Shown piece by piece: positions 57,601 through 63,289 of a stretch of 64,000 nucleotides of DNA; the first letter of the stretch is position 1, and the number at the start of each line of letters is the position of its first letter. Made by a program: the position numbers and the translations under genes. The notes beneath the pieces were generated by a model. That model was given only the letters and a program-made list of their open reading frames with translations. It had not been told where the DNA came from and did no database searches. This stretch comes from Ailurus styani (lineage: Eukaryota > Chordata > Mammalia > Carnivora > Ailuridae). The stretch is from positions 2,202,420-2,266,419 of the forward strand of contig LNAC01000135.1 of assembly GCA_002007465.1 (NCBI GenBank). Reading direction: 5' to 3'.

Positions 57601-60600
57601 GTGCTGCGTCCCAGGACAAGTAAGTCTGTGTGTGAGAACTTTCAGAGCAGTCCCCACAACCCTTGGGTCTCCTTGATGTAAGCCCCATTGGTTTTCAAAG
57701 CCACACATTTGAGAGCTCGTCTCTCTGGTACAGGTCCCAAGAGTTGGGATTCCTGATGTGGGGCTCAAACCCCTCACTCCTCGGGGATACACTCCATATT
57801 TGTTAGATCCCTCCCTCTTGTGAGTCACTGAGTTGGGAGTGGGGTTCTTGGTGAGATCATGTCTCTGCCTCTCCTACTTATCTCGAGATGGCCTTGGATC
57901 ATTTGTTGTGGAGGAGTTCTTCAGCTAGTCCTCAGGTCTTTTTCAGAGACAGTTGTTCCATAGGTATCTGGAGATTTGGTGTGTCATTGGTAGAGTGAGT
58001 AGGGTCTTCCTGTGCCACCATCTTGAACCACCTCTCTGTTCTGTAGTTTTTAAATCCTCCTTTCTCCTTCCCACTTTGATCTTCCCTTTTCTCACTAACA
58101 TTTGTTATACTCCTCTAATAATGGATATAGGCTATGTTGAATCCCTATGTTAAAAAGTTAAAAATTTTCAGAAATAGCTAAACATTTTCCAAAATAAGGT
58201 CTGTTATTATCTCCCTTTTTTAATAAATGGAGTTTCTCACATATTTTTATATGGTATAAATAACATAGTTTTGTATAGAATAGATTTCTCTATACTCATA
58301 AGAACACCCTGAACAATTTCACATTTTTCTAGATCATTACTGATTATGGCAACATGCTACAAATATAGCTATAGGACTATACTACAGCTACTATACAAAT
58401 ATAGTACAGGAAATGAGATCTGATTGTATTCACAGCAGTAGACTTGAAAACTTCTAAGTCACCTATGAGTTATGTTCCTTGACTCTCCATAAAGAAGTGA
58501 TAAATAAGTACCTACAAATGCTGCTAAACAATGTTAAATAGTTTCCCTTTCTAGTAAACTGGTATCTTCTTCTCTCACCTATCACTCATCACTCAGACAT
58601 CTTTTCTTTTTCTTTTTTTCAGTTTTTTTAAGTGAAGTCTACCCCCAACATAGGCTCGAACTCACAATGCCAAGATCAAGAATCTCATGCTCTACCAATT
58701 AAGTCAGCCAAGCACCTTACAAATTCTTTCTGAAGCAGAATCTTCCAGAAAAGAAGATTTAAAAAGCCAAATAGATGTTATTGCACCTTACTTATATTTT
58801 GATTAATAAATACATGTGGAAAAGCACACTGTTCCCACTCTTAAAGAGCAAATATTTGAGTTTTCTTTCTCTCTTAAGGAAAATTCAGATTCTTTATTAT
58901 TTTCCTTTACACAATCAAAAAATACTCAACCTAGATGAGTTTACACCTTTTTTTTTCAGTAAAGTTTGATAGGGAGGTAGCAGCTCCCCATTCTTTCCCT
59001 ATAAGATTTTACTGAGCTAACCTTGAATGGGATAACTGTGATCTAAATTGATGAACCCAGAGTACTTGCCTTTCCAGTCTTCTCCATGCTTCCGTAACTA
59101 GTGCTGCAACCACGTCATGGGCCTCAGTAGCACACCTCAACAAAATCAAGAGAAAATCATTTTCCATACATAACACTTTTAAATTATTAAAAACAATAAT
59201 GCAAGTAAGAATTATAATGCAAAAGTGAACTTTAAGTTATCATAGTCTTACACAGTCCTTATTTCTGGTCCATTCCCATTTCGGTATTGTTTCCTTGATA
59301 CAATATAATAAACATCTACATTTTATCCCTTGTCTCTCTCATTCTTTCATCTGTTCAATGCCTTCCACTGAACAATGCAAATGTTCAATGATATATATTA
59401 TGTTAAAAGTACACATAATATATATTAATTTGCTCTGATTACAAAAATATTTTTATAGGAGAACGTTTGTAAAATAAAGAAAAACTTGAATAGGATACTA
59501 AAAATCATTTATAGGTCTGTACTCATAAATACCCACCATCATTAATTTGGAGCATTTCATTCCAGTTATCTTTCCTACACACATATGAAATACACAAATT
59601 TCTTTTATACTTTTATATCCTGCCTTTTTCAGTGTTAACATTATATTATGGACATTTGCCCATGACATATTGTTCACAACAATTTTTAAACATTGTATAC
59701 TATTCCTTTATGTGAATATAGTATCATTTAAACACTCATCTACTTTTAGAATTTTAGTTTTTCAATATTACAAATAATGCTGAGATGAGTATCAACGTAC
59801 AATAATCTTTATATGTATCTCGAATTACTTCCTTAGGATAAATCACAGAAGCAAAATTATTGGATCCAGGGTATTTTTAGAGTTTTTGATATATATTATA
59901 CCACCAGAGCATATACCTCTTTCAGTATATCTTCATTAACAATGAATATTTTCTATATAACTAAACCATATATACTGTATTTTGTAGGTATAAAAAATCT
60001 TTTAACCAATGTCAACATCTTTATAATGTTAAGATTATATTAGTTTGTCTCTTAAAAATCAAGGACTTTCTGGTTGAGTCATGAAGCAAAATTGAACATA
60101 TTGTTTTTAAAACTTGAAAACAAAAATTATATTTTATTCTTGAAATCCTTTCATTATTAAAATATCACTAGGAGGGAAACGTAGAAATATAGTTTTTAGA
60201 CAAATCATCGCCAAGCAGCACTTCTCCATCTGCCTAACAGACACAAGTCTTGTGAGATGTTTAACACATTTTGTGGTTAAGTTTGGAAACTGACCTCACT
60301 TATTTATAACATATGTTAACATATTAAAGGCTCTGAAGAGTCCTGCAAAAAAAACTTGTTAATTTTGTCTTATTCATCATTTTCCAAGTTAACATAACCA
60401 CTGAGAAAACAAATGTATACTGATATACAGGTTGGATAATCATGTGAGAAAACTGCTGTTTTTCCATGAATGAGACTAAGAAACAGACTTATTGCAACTT
60501 TTGTGTGTTATTTTTCTCTCACGCGTCTGCCAAATACTTTATTTAGAAAATCCAATCCTCCTGAAGGCTGGATTCCCTTGCAAACAATGTAAAATTTCTT

Positions 60601-61195
60601 TTTTTTTTTTAATGTTTTCCCAGATTTACTGAATTATGATTAACAAATAAAAATTGTATATATTTAGGTTGCACAACAGGATATTTGACATACATATACA
60701 ATCAAAGAATATCTTCTAAACGTCTTAAAAATATTAGATGATCAGAAAAACTATTTACAGAAAAAAAGCACTGTTTTTCATTTTAAAGAGATTTATAGAA
60801 AATTAAAATATAAAAATAAACTACAATCATTTCTATAAAATCTAAAAGTACATTACTTACTGTCGTGTGATGTACAACACATTCACTAGAGTATCATCAT
60901 TCATGAATTCCATTTGACTTGTAGCTAAATTATGAAGAGTAAGAAATTGTGGATGGTCTCTGATACACTCAGCATTTTTTAAAAAGCTGGTCTTCTGCTT
61001 TTGAAACTGCCAAAGTATATTAAATGCACATTCCACTTGCTTTTCTGAAAGTACGATTTTGTTTTTTTCAATAAGATCAAATACTTGCTCTTCATCTGTA
61101 CACGTAATCATCTGGTTAATTAGTGGTTTACAACTGCAGGTTCGAAATTGAAATACTCTCCAAGAGAATGGACAAACAACTCTTAGGCGAAGCAT
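21560..61195 (-). CDS. FASTKD1: FASTKD1, 14 coding exons, complete
   Basis: Fourteen exons on the minus strand join in phase to 2,496 nt, 831 codons plus TGA (human about 847). The N-terminus [18 protein letters not shown] has many Arg and no acidic residue, typical of a mitochondrial presequence. The FAST domains lie roughly in residues 550-740, and the C-terminal RAP domain about 765-825 ([13 protein letters not shown] ... [15 protein letters not shown]). FASTKD proteins are mitochondrial matrix RNA-binding factors; FASTKD1 is reported to affect ND3 mRNA. The gene is convergent with KLHL41. Oddities: coding intron 2 has a GC donor; the expected human-type start Met is out of frame, so I start at Met 61195; coding intron 3 is swollen to 14.4 kb by L1 elements. 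No internal stop or frameshift is seen. Confidence 0.94.
22131..22555 (+). mobile_element. L1 3'-end fragment
   Basis: Standard L1 3' text: catatactggatagacctag, 'aataccatataacttcatttatatgtgg', gtggttgtccaggagaggg, ttatattgtatagctgaa and an A-rich end. In FASTKD1 coding intron 13, opposite to the gene. Confidence 0.85.
22620..22734 (-). CDS. FASTKD1: FASTKD1 coding exon 13 (RAP domain)
   Basis: Residues 762-800: [20 protein letters not shown] to EILGYRVIQ. Donor gtatga, acceptor ttctgtag. Confidence 0.95.
23372..23510 (-). CDS. FASTKD1: FASTKD1 coding exon 12
   Basis: Residues 716-762: [20 protein letters not shown] to [11 protein letters not shown]. Donor gtaact, acceptor acttatag. Confidence 0.95.
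24890..25060 (+). repeat. MIR
   Basis: Sense MIR core: gaattctggagctagaatgcc, 'ttgggcaaacaataatgtctcggcctcaatttccttatctatgaaat'. Confidence 0.75.
25401..25462 (-). pseudogene. U4 snRNA retropseudogene, 3'-truncated, 18-bp TSD
   Basis: On the minus strand it reads the first 62 nt of U4 (tttgcgcagtggcagtatcg ... gattattgctaat) almost unchanged, then ends. An 18-bp TSD with one mismatch flanks it: tctttctggtttttctat (25385-25402) and tctttttggtttttctat (25462-25479). It is less diverged than the copy at 280, retaining most CpGs. It lies in a FASTKD1 intron on the gene strand; without the Sm site and 3' domain it should be inert. Confidence 0.92.
26050..26675. mobile_element. Tigger-like (Tc1/mariner) DNA-transposon fossil, split by a SINE
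   Basis: Ends are imperfect inverted repeats: ggtccccaacctatgac at 26059 versus the complement of gtaagtcaaggaagatcc at 26656. The internal text 'ttacatgagatattcaacacc' and 'gcccaactgtaggctaat' matches a common mammalian Tigger/MER-type element. A SINE (26373-26592) interrupts it. The family name is from memory. Confidence 0.6.
26373..26592 (-). mobile_element. CAN-SINE, antisense, nested in the Tigger-like element
   Basis: Ends gactgagccacccgggcgcc. The flanking taaaagcaatttt and taaatgcatttt look like a decayed TSD. Confidence 0.85.
27011..27236 (+). mobile_element. CAN-SINE with imperfect 12-bp TSD
   Basis: Body about 27023-27224. agatggatcttg (27011) and agaaggatcttg (27225) bracket it. 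Confidence 0.9.
27687..27927 (+). mobile_element. Young CAN-SINE with 17-bp TSD, inserted in a MIR
   Basis: Body 27704-27910 with near-consensus head gggcgcctgggtggctcagt. Perfect TSD aaataaaatttattgag at 27687-27703 and 27911-27927. The insertion point is at the edge of an older MIR. Confidence 0.95.
27920..28120 (-). repeat. MIR, antisense
   Basis: tattgagcactcactatgttc, 'tatctccaggtacagttgaagaaactaatgagg' and 'gaggaacttgctaaggttcc' follow the antisense MIR consensus. Confidence 0.75.
28895..29008 (-). CDS. FASTKD1: FASTKD1 coding exon 11
   Basis: Residues 678-716: [20 protein letters not shown] through VRTPYYHRI. Donor gtgagt; the acceptor tttcatgaag has a weak pyrimidine tract. The 28.12-28.89 kb intron sequence before it holds nothing recognisable. 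Confidence 0.94.
29369..29500 (-). CDS. FASTKD1: FASTKD1 coding exon 10
   Basis: Residues 634-678: [20 protein letters not shown] through [13 protein letters not shown]. Acceptor ttgatttcag. The donor gtttga is weak. An alternative AG nearer the Met would break the join to exon 9. Confidence 0.92.
30306..30480 (+). mobile_element. CAN-SINE lacking its head
   Basis: Begins at 'gccttcagctcaggtcatgatcgc' without the promoter-bearing tRNA head, so it was 5'-truncated on insertion or later. Tail aaaagaataaataaaatcc. Confidence 0.85.
30495..30623 (-). CDS. FASTKD1: FASTKD1 coding exon 9
   Basis: Residues 591-634: [20 protein letters not shown] to [10 protein letters not shown]. Donor gtgtgt, acceptor ttttag. 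Confidence 0.94.
31060..31270 (-). repeat. MIR, antisense
   Basis: 'tatattaactcattgaaatctcac', 'tatacagaggcacagagaagttaaatgactt' and 'catggttagcaagtgg' match antisense MIR well. Confidence 0.8.
31709..31925 (+). mobile_element. Young CAN-SINE with short TSD
   Basis: Body about 31719-31915 with consensus head. tgtatttctc at 31709-31718 and 31916-31925, extendable to aaatctgtatttctc / aaatttgtatttctc. Confidence 0.93.
32211..32234. repeat. A24 homopolymer
   Basis: Twenty-four A residues without an attached SINE or L1 body that I can recognise. Probably length-variable. Confidence 0.85.
32797..32911 (-). CDS. FASTKD1: FASTKD1 coding exon 8
   Basis: Residues 553-591: [20 protein letters not shown] to IQYLNSHL. 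Donor gtaggt, acceptor tttctacag. Confidence 0.94.
33683..33872 (+). mobile_element. CAN-SINE
   Basis: Head gaggtgcctaggtggttcag, 'aggtcgtgatcccagagtcc', tail caaataaataatatcttta. Confidence 0.88.
34083..34291 (+). mobile_element. CAN-SINE, close upstream of an exon
   Basis: Body between attcaaattcca (34072) and attccaattcca (34300), an imperfect TSD. Ends about 95 bases from FASTKD1 coding exon 7, on its donor side. Confidence 0.88.
34386..34872 (-). CDS. FASTKD1: FASTKD1 coding exon 7 (largest)
   Basis: Residues 390-552: [20 protein letters not shown] to [12 protein letters not shown]. 487 nt. Acceptor cctttatag, donor gtgaaa (weak). Confidence 0.96.
35074..35300 (+). mobile_element. CAN-SINE with 17-bp TSD (one mismatch)
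   Basis: Body 35091-35283. aagattttcttaggcac (35074) and aagattttctaaggcac (35284). Confidence 0.93.
35820..35976 (+). mobile_element. CAN-SINE with internal deletion
   Basis: Head agggtgcctgggtggctcag is intact, but about 40 bases between 'gttccctgctc' and 'cctctgcc' and the ggctcagg part are missing. Approximate TSD aatctaaa on both sides. Confidence 0.86.
36090..36450 (+). repeat. Old L1-like or unclassified dispersed repeat
   Basis: 'taaataaattatggcacagtcatag', 'atccagtcattaaaaagatatac' and 'cttttttctattttccaaaattttc' are wording common to ancient L1M 3' regions. Family uncertain. Confidence 0.5.
36733..37300 (+). mobile_element. L1 ORF2-3' UTR fragment
   Basis: 'atggcgagtattggcagggatgtggagcaac', 'ctatccataatagccaaaaactgg', 'agtagaatggataaa' and a final A-rich tail correspond to the L1 3' end in sense orientation, opposite to FASTKD1. 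Confidence 0.82.
37301..38394. other. FASTKD1 intron stretch, nothing recognised
   Basis: AT-rich unique sequence between the L1 fragment and the GC-richer patch at 38.4 kb. No repeat or open frame worth calling. Confidence 0.6.
38395..38632. other. Unidentified GC-richer patch with CpGs
   Basis: A ~230-base island clearly richer in G+C and CpG (cccgggg, catcgcc, aatgcgcacgggg) than the AT-rich intron around it. Two overlapping plus-strand frames (38423-38620 and 38437-38628) are open across most of it; one contains [21 protein letters not shown] do not recognise the sequence. It may be a piece of a processed gene copy, an old repeat or a conserved non-coding element. It ends about 110 bases from FASTKD1 coding exon 6. 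Confidence 0.45.
38744..38875 (-). CDS. FASTKD1: FASTKD1 coding exon 6
   Basis: Residues 346-390: [20 protein letters not shown] to [10 protein letters not shown]. Donor gtaagt, acceptor ttcttaatag. Confidence 0.95.
39667..39777 (-). CDS. FASTKD1: FASTKD1 coding exon 5
   Basis: Residues 309-346: [20 protein letters not shown] to SRNSHLIKK. Donor gtattc (weak), acceptor acttctag. Confidence 0.94.
39843..40065 (+). mobile_element. CAN-SINE with 18-bp TSD (one mismatch)
   Basis: Body 39861-40047. aaaataagttcttaggta (39843) and aaaataagttcctaggta (40048). Confidence 0.93.
40519..40766 (-). mobile_element. Young CAN-SINE, antisense, 17-bp TSD
   Basis: Body 40536-40749. Perfect TSD agaataatttagttttt at 40519-40535 and 40750-40766. 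Abuts the older SINE at 40767. Confidence 0.95.
40750..40962 (-). mobile_element. Older CAN-SINE, antisense, sharing the target repeat
   Basis: Body about 40767-40950, flanked by agaataatttag at 40750-40761 and 40951-40962. Inserted first; the neighbouring SINE later used the same target. Confidence 0.9.
40963..42145. other. FASTKD1 coding intron 4 remainder, nothing recognised
   Basis: Unique sequence, with an A-run at 41327-41339 and no further feature I can support. Confidence 0.55.
42146..42544 (-). CDS. FASTKD1: FASTKD1 coding exon 4
   Basis: Residues 176-309: [20 protein letters not shown] to [13 protein letters not shown]. 399 nt. Donor gtaagt, acceptor cctttctag. Rich in Leu-containing helices, as expected of the family's helical-repeat region. 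Confidence 0.96.
43640..44140 (-). mobile_element. Old L1 3'-end fragment, antisense
   Basis: 'gtatacagttcagtggtattaaatacattcac', 'gtttggcttatttcacttagcataatgtt' and 'aatatcccactgtagctatataccacattttg' are antisense L1M 3' wording. In FASTKD1 coding intron 3, same strand as the gene. Confidence 0.82.
44141..44265. repeat. Old dispersed repeat, family not named
   Basis: 'ttacagactgaactgtgtcccccccaaattccatatattaaagtcc' followed by 'tatttggagacagggtctttaggaagg' is a wording I know from dispersed mammalian repeats, but I cannot assign a family safely. Confidence 0.5.
44320..44490 (-). repeat. MIR, antisense
   Basis: 'ctaattcccacagcaacattgcaaagg', 'attttatagataaggatactaacg' and 'tcacataggtaataagtggc' follow antisense MIR. 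Confidence 0.7.
44519..44644 (-). CDS. FASTKD1: FASTKD1 coding exon 3
   Basis: Residues 134-176: [20 protein letters not shown] to [10 protein letters not shown]. Donor gtaaat, acceptor cctttactag. Begins after the 14.4-kb intron. Confidence 0.95.
46401..46647 (-). mobile_element. Young CAN-SINE, antisense, 16-bp TSD
   Basis: Body 46417-46631. Perfect TSD tgttttttacttttta at 46401-46416 and 46632-46647. Inserted in the T-rich 3' tail region of the L1 that follows. Confidence 0.95.
49205..49411 (-). mobile_element. CAN-SINE, antisense, nested in L1
   Basis: Tail ttttaaagattttatttatttattt, end gagccacccaggcaccc. gatttttg on each side is a short TSD. Confidence 0.92.
49606..49812 (-). mobile_element. 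Older CAN-SINE, antisense, nested in L1
   Basis: Diverged body: aaagattttatttattttacag ... 'ttaactgactgagccatccacgcaccc'. Confidence 0.87.
51886..52078 (+). mobile_element. CAN-SINE nested in the old L1
   Basis: Head aggggtgcctgggtggctcag, tail caaataaattttttttttaaaa. Flanked by gttttggcta and cattttggcta, a probable TSD. Confidence 0.9.
53267..53533 (-). mobile_element. Short L1 3' end nested in the old L1, with TSD
   Basis: About 235 bases of antisense carnivore L1 3' UTR ('gctatatggtacatcattagtttttgagg', 'cacccactgttccatgcaatctg'), bracketed by tgggagttttt (53267 and 53519), which restores the host L1 reading when removed. Confidence 0.85.
53778..53996 (-). mobile_element. CAN-SINE, antisense, nested in the old L1
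   Basis: Body about 53800-53985. TSD tcattgatctt at 53778 and 53986. Confidence 0.88.
54017..54209 (-). mobile_element. Older CAN-SINE, antisense, nested in the old L1
   Basis: Diverged body starting tattttttatttgagagag and ending 'cttaactgcaccacaaaggtgcccc'. Only 25 bases from the previous SINE. Confidence 0.83.
55180..56020. mobile_element. Unidentified 817-bp insertion in the old L1, 12-bp TSD
   Basis: agtccatttatg occurs at 55180-55191 and 56009-56020, and the L1 text is continuous if one copy and the intervening 817 bases are removed. The insert is GC-richer than the L1 and contains no L1 or SINE wording. On the minus strand it has short broken open frames, one with a Gln/Lys/Glu-rich stretch ([20 protein letters not shown]). 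It looks like a retrotransposed piece of an mRNA or an unknown element. No clear A-tail. Confidence 0.6.
58051..58617. other. FASTKD1 intron stretch, nothing recognised
   Basis: AT-rich sequence between the 5' end of the old L1 and the short SINE at 58618. Confidence 0.5.
58618..58718 (-). mobile_element. Old, short CAN-SINE, antisense
   Basis: 'ttaagtgaagtctacccccaac', 'gccaagatcaagaatctcatgctc', 'agtcagccaagcacc'. Same diverged type as 6331. Confidence 0.72.
59070..59135 (-). CDS. FASTKD1: FASTKD1 coding exon 2 (66 nt) with GC donor
   Basis: Residues 112-134: [22 protein letters not shown]. Acceptor attttgttgag. The only donor that keeps frame with exon 3 is AG|gcaagt, a GC-type donor with otherwise perfect consensus. 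A GT five bases on (gcaa|gtactc) would break the frame. Confidence 0.9.
59440..59960 (-). mobile_element. Old L1 fragment, antisense
   Basis: 'cacacatatgaaatacac', 'attatggacatttgcccatgac', 'ttttcaatattacaaataatgctgagatgag' and 'gaagcaaaattattggatcc' follow the antisense 3' part of ancient L1M elements. Confidence 0.7.
60601..60715 (-). mobile_element. L1 3'-tip fragment, antisense
   Basis: 'ttatgattaacaaataaaaattgtatatatttagg' and 'caggatatttgacatacatatac' match the L1M 3' UTR end also seen at 50.3 kb. Confidence 0.6.
60861..61195 (-). CDS. FASTKD1: FASTKD1 coding exon 1 (mitochondrial targeting region)
   Basis: Residues 1-112: [20 protein letters not shown] to [10 protein letters not shown], donor gtaagt. 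I take the ATG at 61195-61193 because the frame just upstream (codons ...LDSLFVN) has no ATG before a stop at 61225-61223, and because MLRLR aligns with an internal Met of the human protein. The upstream ATG at 61235, which corresponds to the human start, is out of frame. Confidence 0.88.
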
Positions 61196-61235
61196 ATTTA
61201 CAAACAATGAGTCTAGAAGACAGGTAATTTTTCAT
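61128..61235 (-). other. Out-of-frame upstream ATG and 35-codon overlapping ORF
   Basis: ATG at 61235-61233 opens a frame of 35 codons ending TAA at 61130-61128 that overlaps the start of FASTKD1. If present in the mRNA it would act as an overlapping uORF. The acceptor ttacctgtcttctag ending at 61213 would remove it; the acceptor further upstream (attacctaag near 61255) would keep it. Confidence 0.6.
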
Positions 61236-61756
61236 TTACATCACAAATTTTCTTAGGTAATGAAAATCATTCGCAACTAGTAGTCAGGTGCAATATGCTG
61301 ATAAGAAGGTAACTATATTTCCTTCCCGTATTTTGCTTCCATTATGACAACTCCAAATCCCATTCCAACATGCAGCTTCTGTAAAGGCATTAGTTTAACA
61401 TGGTTAGGCTAATACTATAAATTCCAAACTAGTTCCAAAATTCAAATTAAAGTTACAAGCTTTTTCTGCATTAACTAGAGGCTTTGTTCTTAGTCTGAAG
61501 CAAACAGCAGGATTTGGTCCGAAACTAAGTGTCCATGAAAAGGGACTTCTTTCTGCACTTCTTTTAAAAAATGTTTGTTAAATCTGACATATATATAGTT
61601 TTCAAATTTGACCACAAAAGCAGAAGGGAAAAAAATCCTATACTCAGAAACATCTTTTTAAACAAATGAGTCAAACTATTTGCAATAAATAAATATATCA
61701 CCTTCAACATTTTTACAAGGAATAGCCATTAATTCAGAGCCATACATTTTTAAAAA

Positions 61757-61965
61757 AAATTTTCCCAGATGGCTCAGTTGGTTAAGCATCTGCCTTTGGC
61801 TCGGGTCATGATTCCAGGGTACTGAGAGGAAGCCCCGCCATCTGGCTCCCTGCTCAGTGGAGAGTCTGCTTCTCCTTCTCCCTCTGCCCTCCCAACTCGT
61901 GCGCTCTCTCACTCTACCTCAAATAAAGAAAACCTTTTATAAAATAAATGAATAAATAAACAAAT
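61757..61965 (+). mobile_element. CAN-SINE, head truncated
   Basis: Begins 'cagatggctcagttggttaagc' lacking the first bases. Tail caaataaagaaaacctttt. FASTKD1 5' intron. Confidence 0.86.
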
Positions 61966-61971
61966 TTTTTC

Positions 61972-62185
61972 AGGGGCACCTGGACAACTCAGTTGGCCAA
62001 GTACTGACTCTTGGTTTCTCCTCGGGTCATGATCTCAGGATGGTGGGATCCAGCCCAGCATTGGGCTCTGCCCGTAGCACCCAGTCTGCCTGAGATTCTT
62101 TTCCTCTCCCTCCCCGTTTCTCCCACCGCTTGCATGCACGCACTCTATATAAAATAAATATATTAATTAATTAAAAAAATTTTTT
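61972..62185 (+). mobile_element. CAN-SINE, older, directly following another
   Basis: Head aggggcacctggacaactcag, 'gggtcatgatctcaggatggtggg', tail tataaaataaatatattaatt. Head-to-tail with the preceding SINE. Confidence 0.85.
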
Positions 62186-62507
62186 TCAGAAAGATAGTGT
62201 CTGGCTTATTTACTTTTAGGACAATTTCATTCTCCTTTCTTCTGGTACTCTAAAAGAACTCTAATGGTTTGGTCACTACTGACCTTAAATCAGTTTAAAA
62301 CAGTAAGTAAGATGATTAAAGCTCCAATCAGGAAATACAAAGAAATCAAGAAATGTATCAAGACATGACGAAGCAATGTAAGAACCAAAGATAATTATGA
62401 AAAAGGACTATTTGTTTAAAAAATATATTATAAATGTTTATATTTCTAATTGAGAAACAACAGAAAAGCTGGGACTAAAATCTTAGCATCTAACATTTCT
62501 GCAACAT

Positions 62508-62605
62508 TTCACAAAGGGCTTCTAAAATATATTATCCCACTAAATTCTCTCAAATAACCTATCAGGTAGATACTATCATTTGCATGTTACAGATAAAAGC
62601 TATTT
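62508..62605 (-). repeat. MIR remnant
   Basis: 'tattatcccactaaattctctc' and 'cctatcaggtagatactatcatttgcatgttacag' resemble the MIR 3' part in antisense. Confidence 0.55.
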
Positions 62606-62766
62606 TCAAAAAAGTTTAAAAACTATTCTAGCACTTGTGGAGCTGAGACAGCCACCCAGTTATTTCAACCCTTTCAACCTGGAACACCTCCTTACATCAA
62701 TCGACAAAACCTACACTAAAAGATTGCCTCGGATTCCTCTCTACGCTTATGCTAAGCTGTCTGTTC

Positions 62767-62988
62767 ACAAGAAAAACAAAAACAGGGCGCCTGGGTGGCT
62801 CAGTGGGTTAAAGCCTCTGCCTTCGGCTCAGGTCATGATCTCAGGGTCCCGGGATCGAGGCCTGCATCAGGCTCCCTGCTCAGCAGGGAGCCTGCTTCCT
62901 CCTCTCTCTGCCTGCCTCTCTGCCTACTTGTGATTGCTCTTTCTGCCAAATAAATAAAACCTTAAAAAAAAAAACAAGAAAAACAAAA
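62767..62988 (+). mobile_element. Young CAN-SINE with 15-bp TSD
   Basis: Body about 62785-62973, near-consensus. Perfect TSD acaagaaaaacaaaa at 62767-62781 and 62974-62988. Only ~500 bases from the FASTKD1 CpG-rich promoter region. Confidence 0.94.
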
Positions 62989-63289
62989 CAAACAACAACA
63001 AAAAACAAGATAGTACTGGTACTTTGTGACCATCAGTAAGCATGCTGACTTAAGCCAACCTGGGTACATACATACACAAAACCCTGTACACAGCAAGGGT
63101 ATCTTCAAGATTCTCCTGTCTCCCCACAATAGAAAATGGAAGCAGCTCAATGGCTAGAATACCAACGTGTCAAGTCCAGACCAGTTCTGCCCCCAGATAA
63201 ATGACCTTGGGGAAGTCATTTAACTAAAGGAGGGCCCTTGGGACGATGAGTGCAGGGTAAACAGTGATACCCTGTTGTAAATGACAAGC

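Larger units (their letters stand above)
50293..58050 (-). mobile_element. Old, roughly full-length L1, antisense, with nested insertions
   Basis: Minus-strand L1 running from its 3' UTR (50.29 kb, 'catcaaggtataactgac', 'caacatgatgaattgatattt') through ORF2 (50.6 to about 55.2 kb; RT text [20 protein letters not shown] near 53.1 kb), the ORF2-ORF1 region (about 56.0-56.9 kb) and a GC-richer 5' UTR (57.0-58.05 kb), ending in gccaccatcttgaaccacc, an L1 5'-end motif in antisense. Subtracting the insertions (51889, 53283, 53802, 54017, 55192) leaves about 6.1 kb, a full-length size. Many stops and frameshifts; it cannot be active. The 185-aa plus-strand frame at 56855 is antisense L1 and not a gene. 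Confidence 0.85.
44645..59069 (-). other. FASTKD1 coding intron 2-3 gap (14.4 kb, L1-expanded), GC donor
   Basis: The intron between coding exons 2 and 3 starts with a GC donor (minus strand AG|gcaagt at 59069). It holds a diverged L1-like bit near 45.13 kb, then a truncated L1 (46.64-50.29 kb) and an old, roughly full-length L1 (50.29-58.05 kb), both on the gene's strand, plus SINEs. 44.65-46.38 kb is otherwise unremarkable. Confidence 0.85.
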
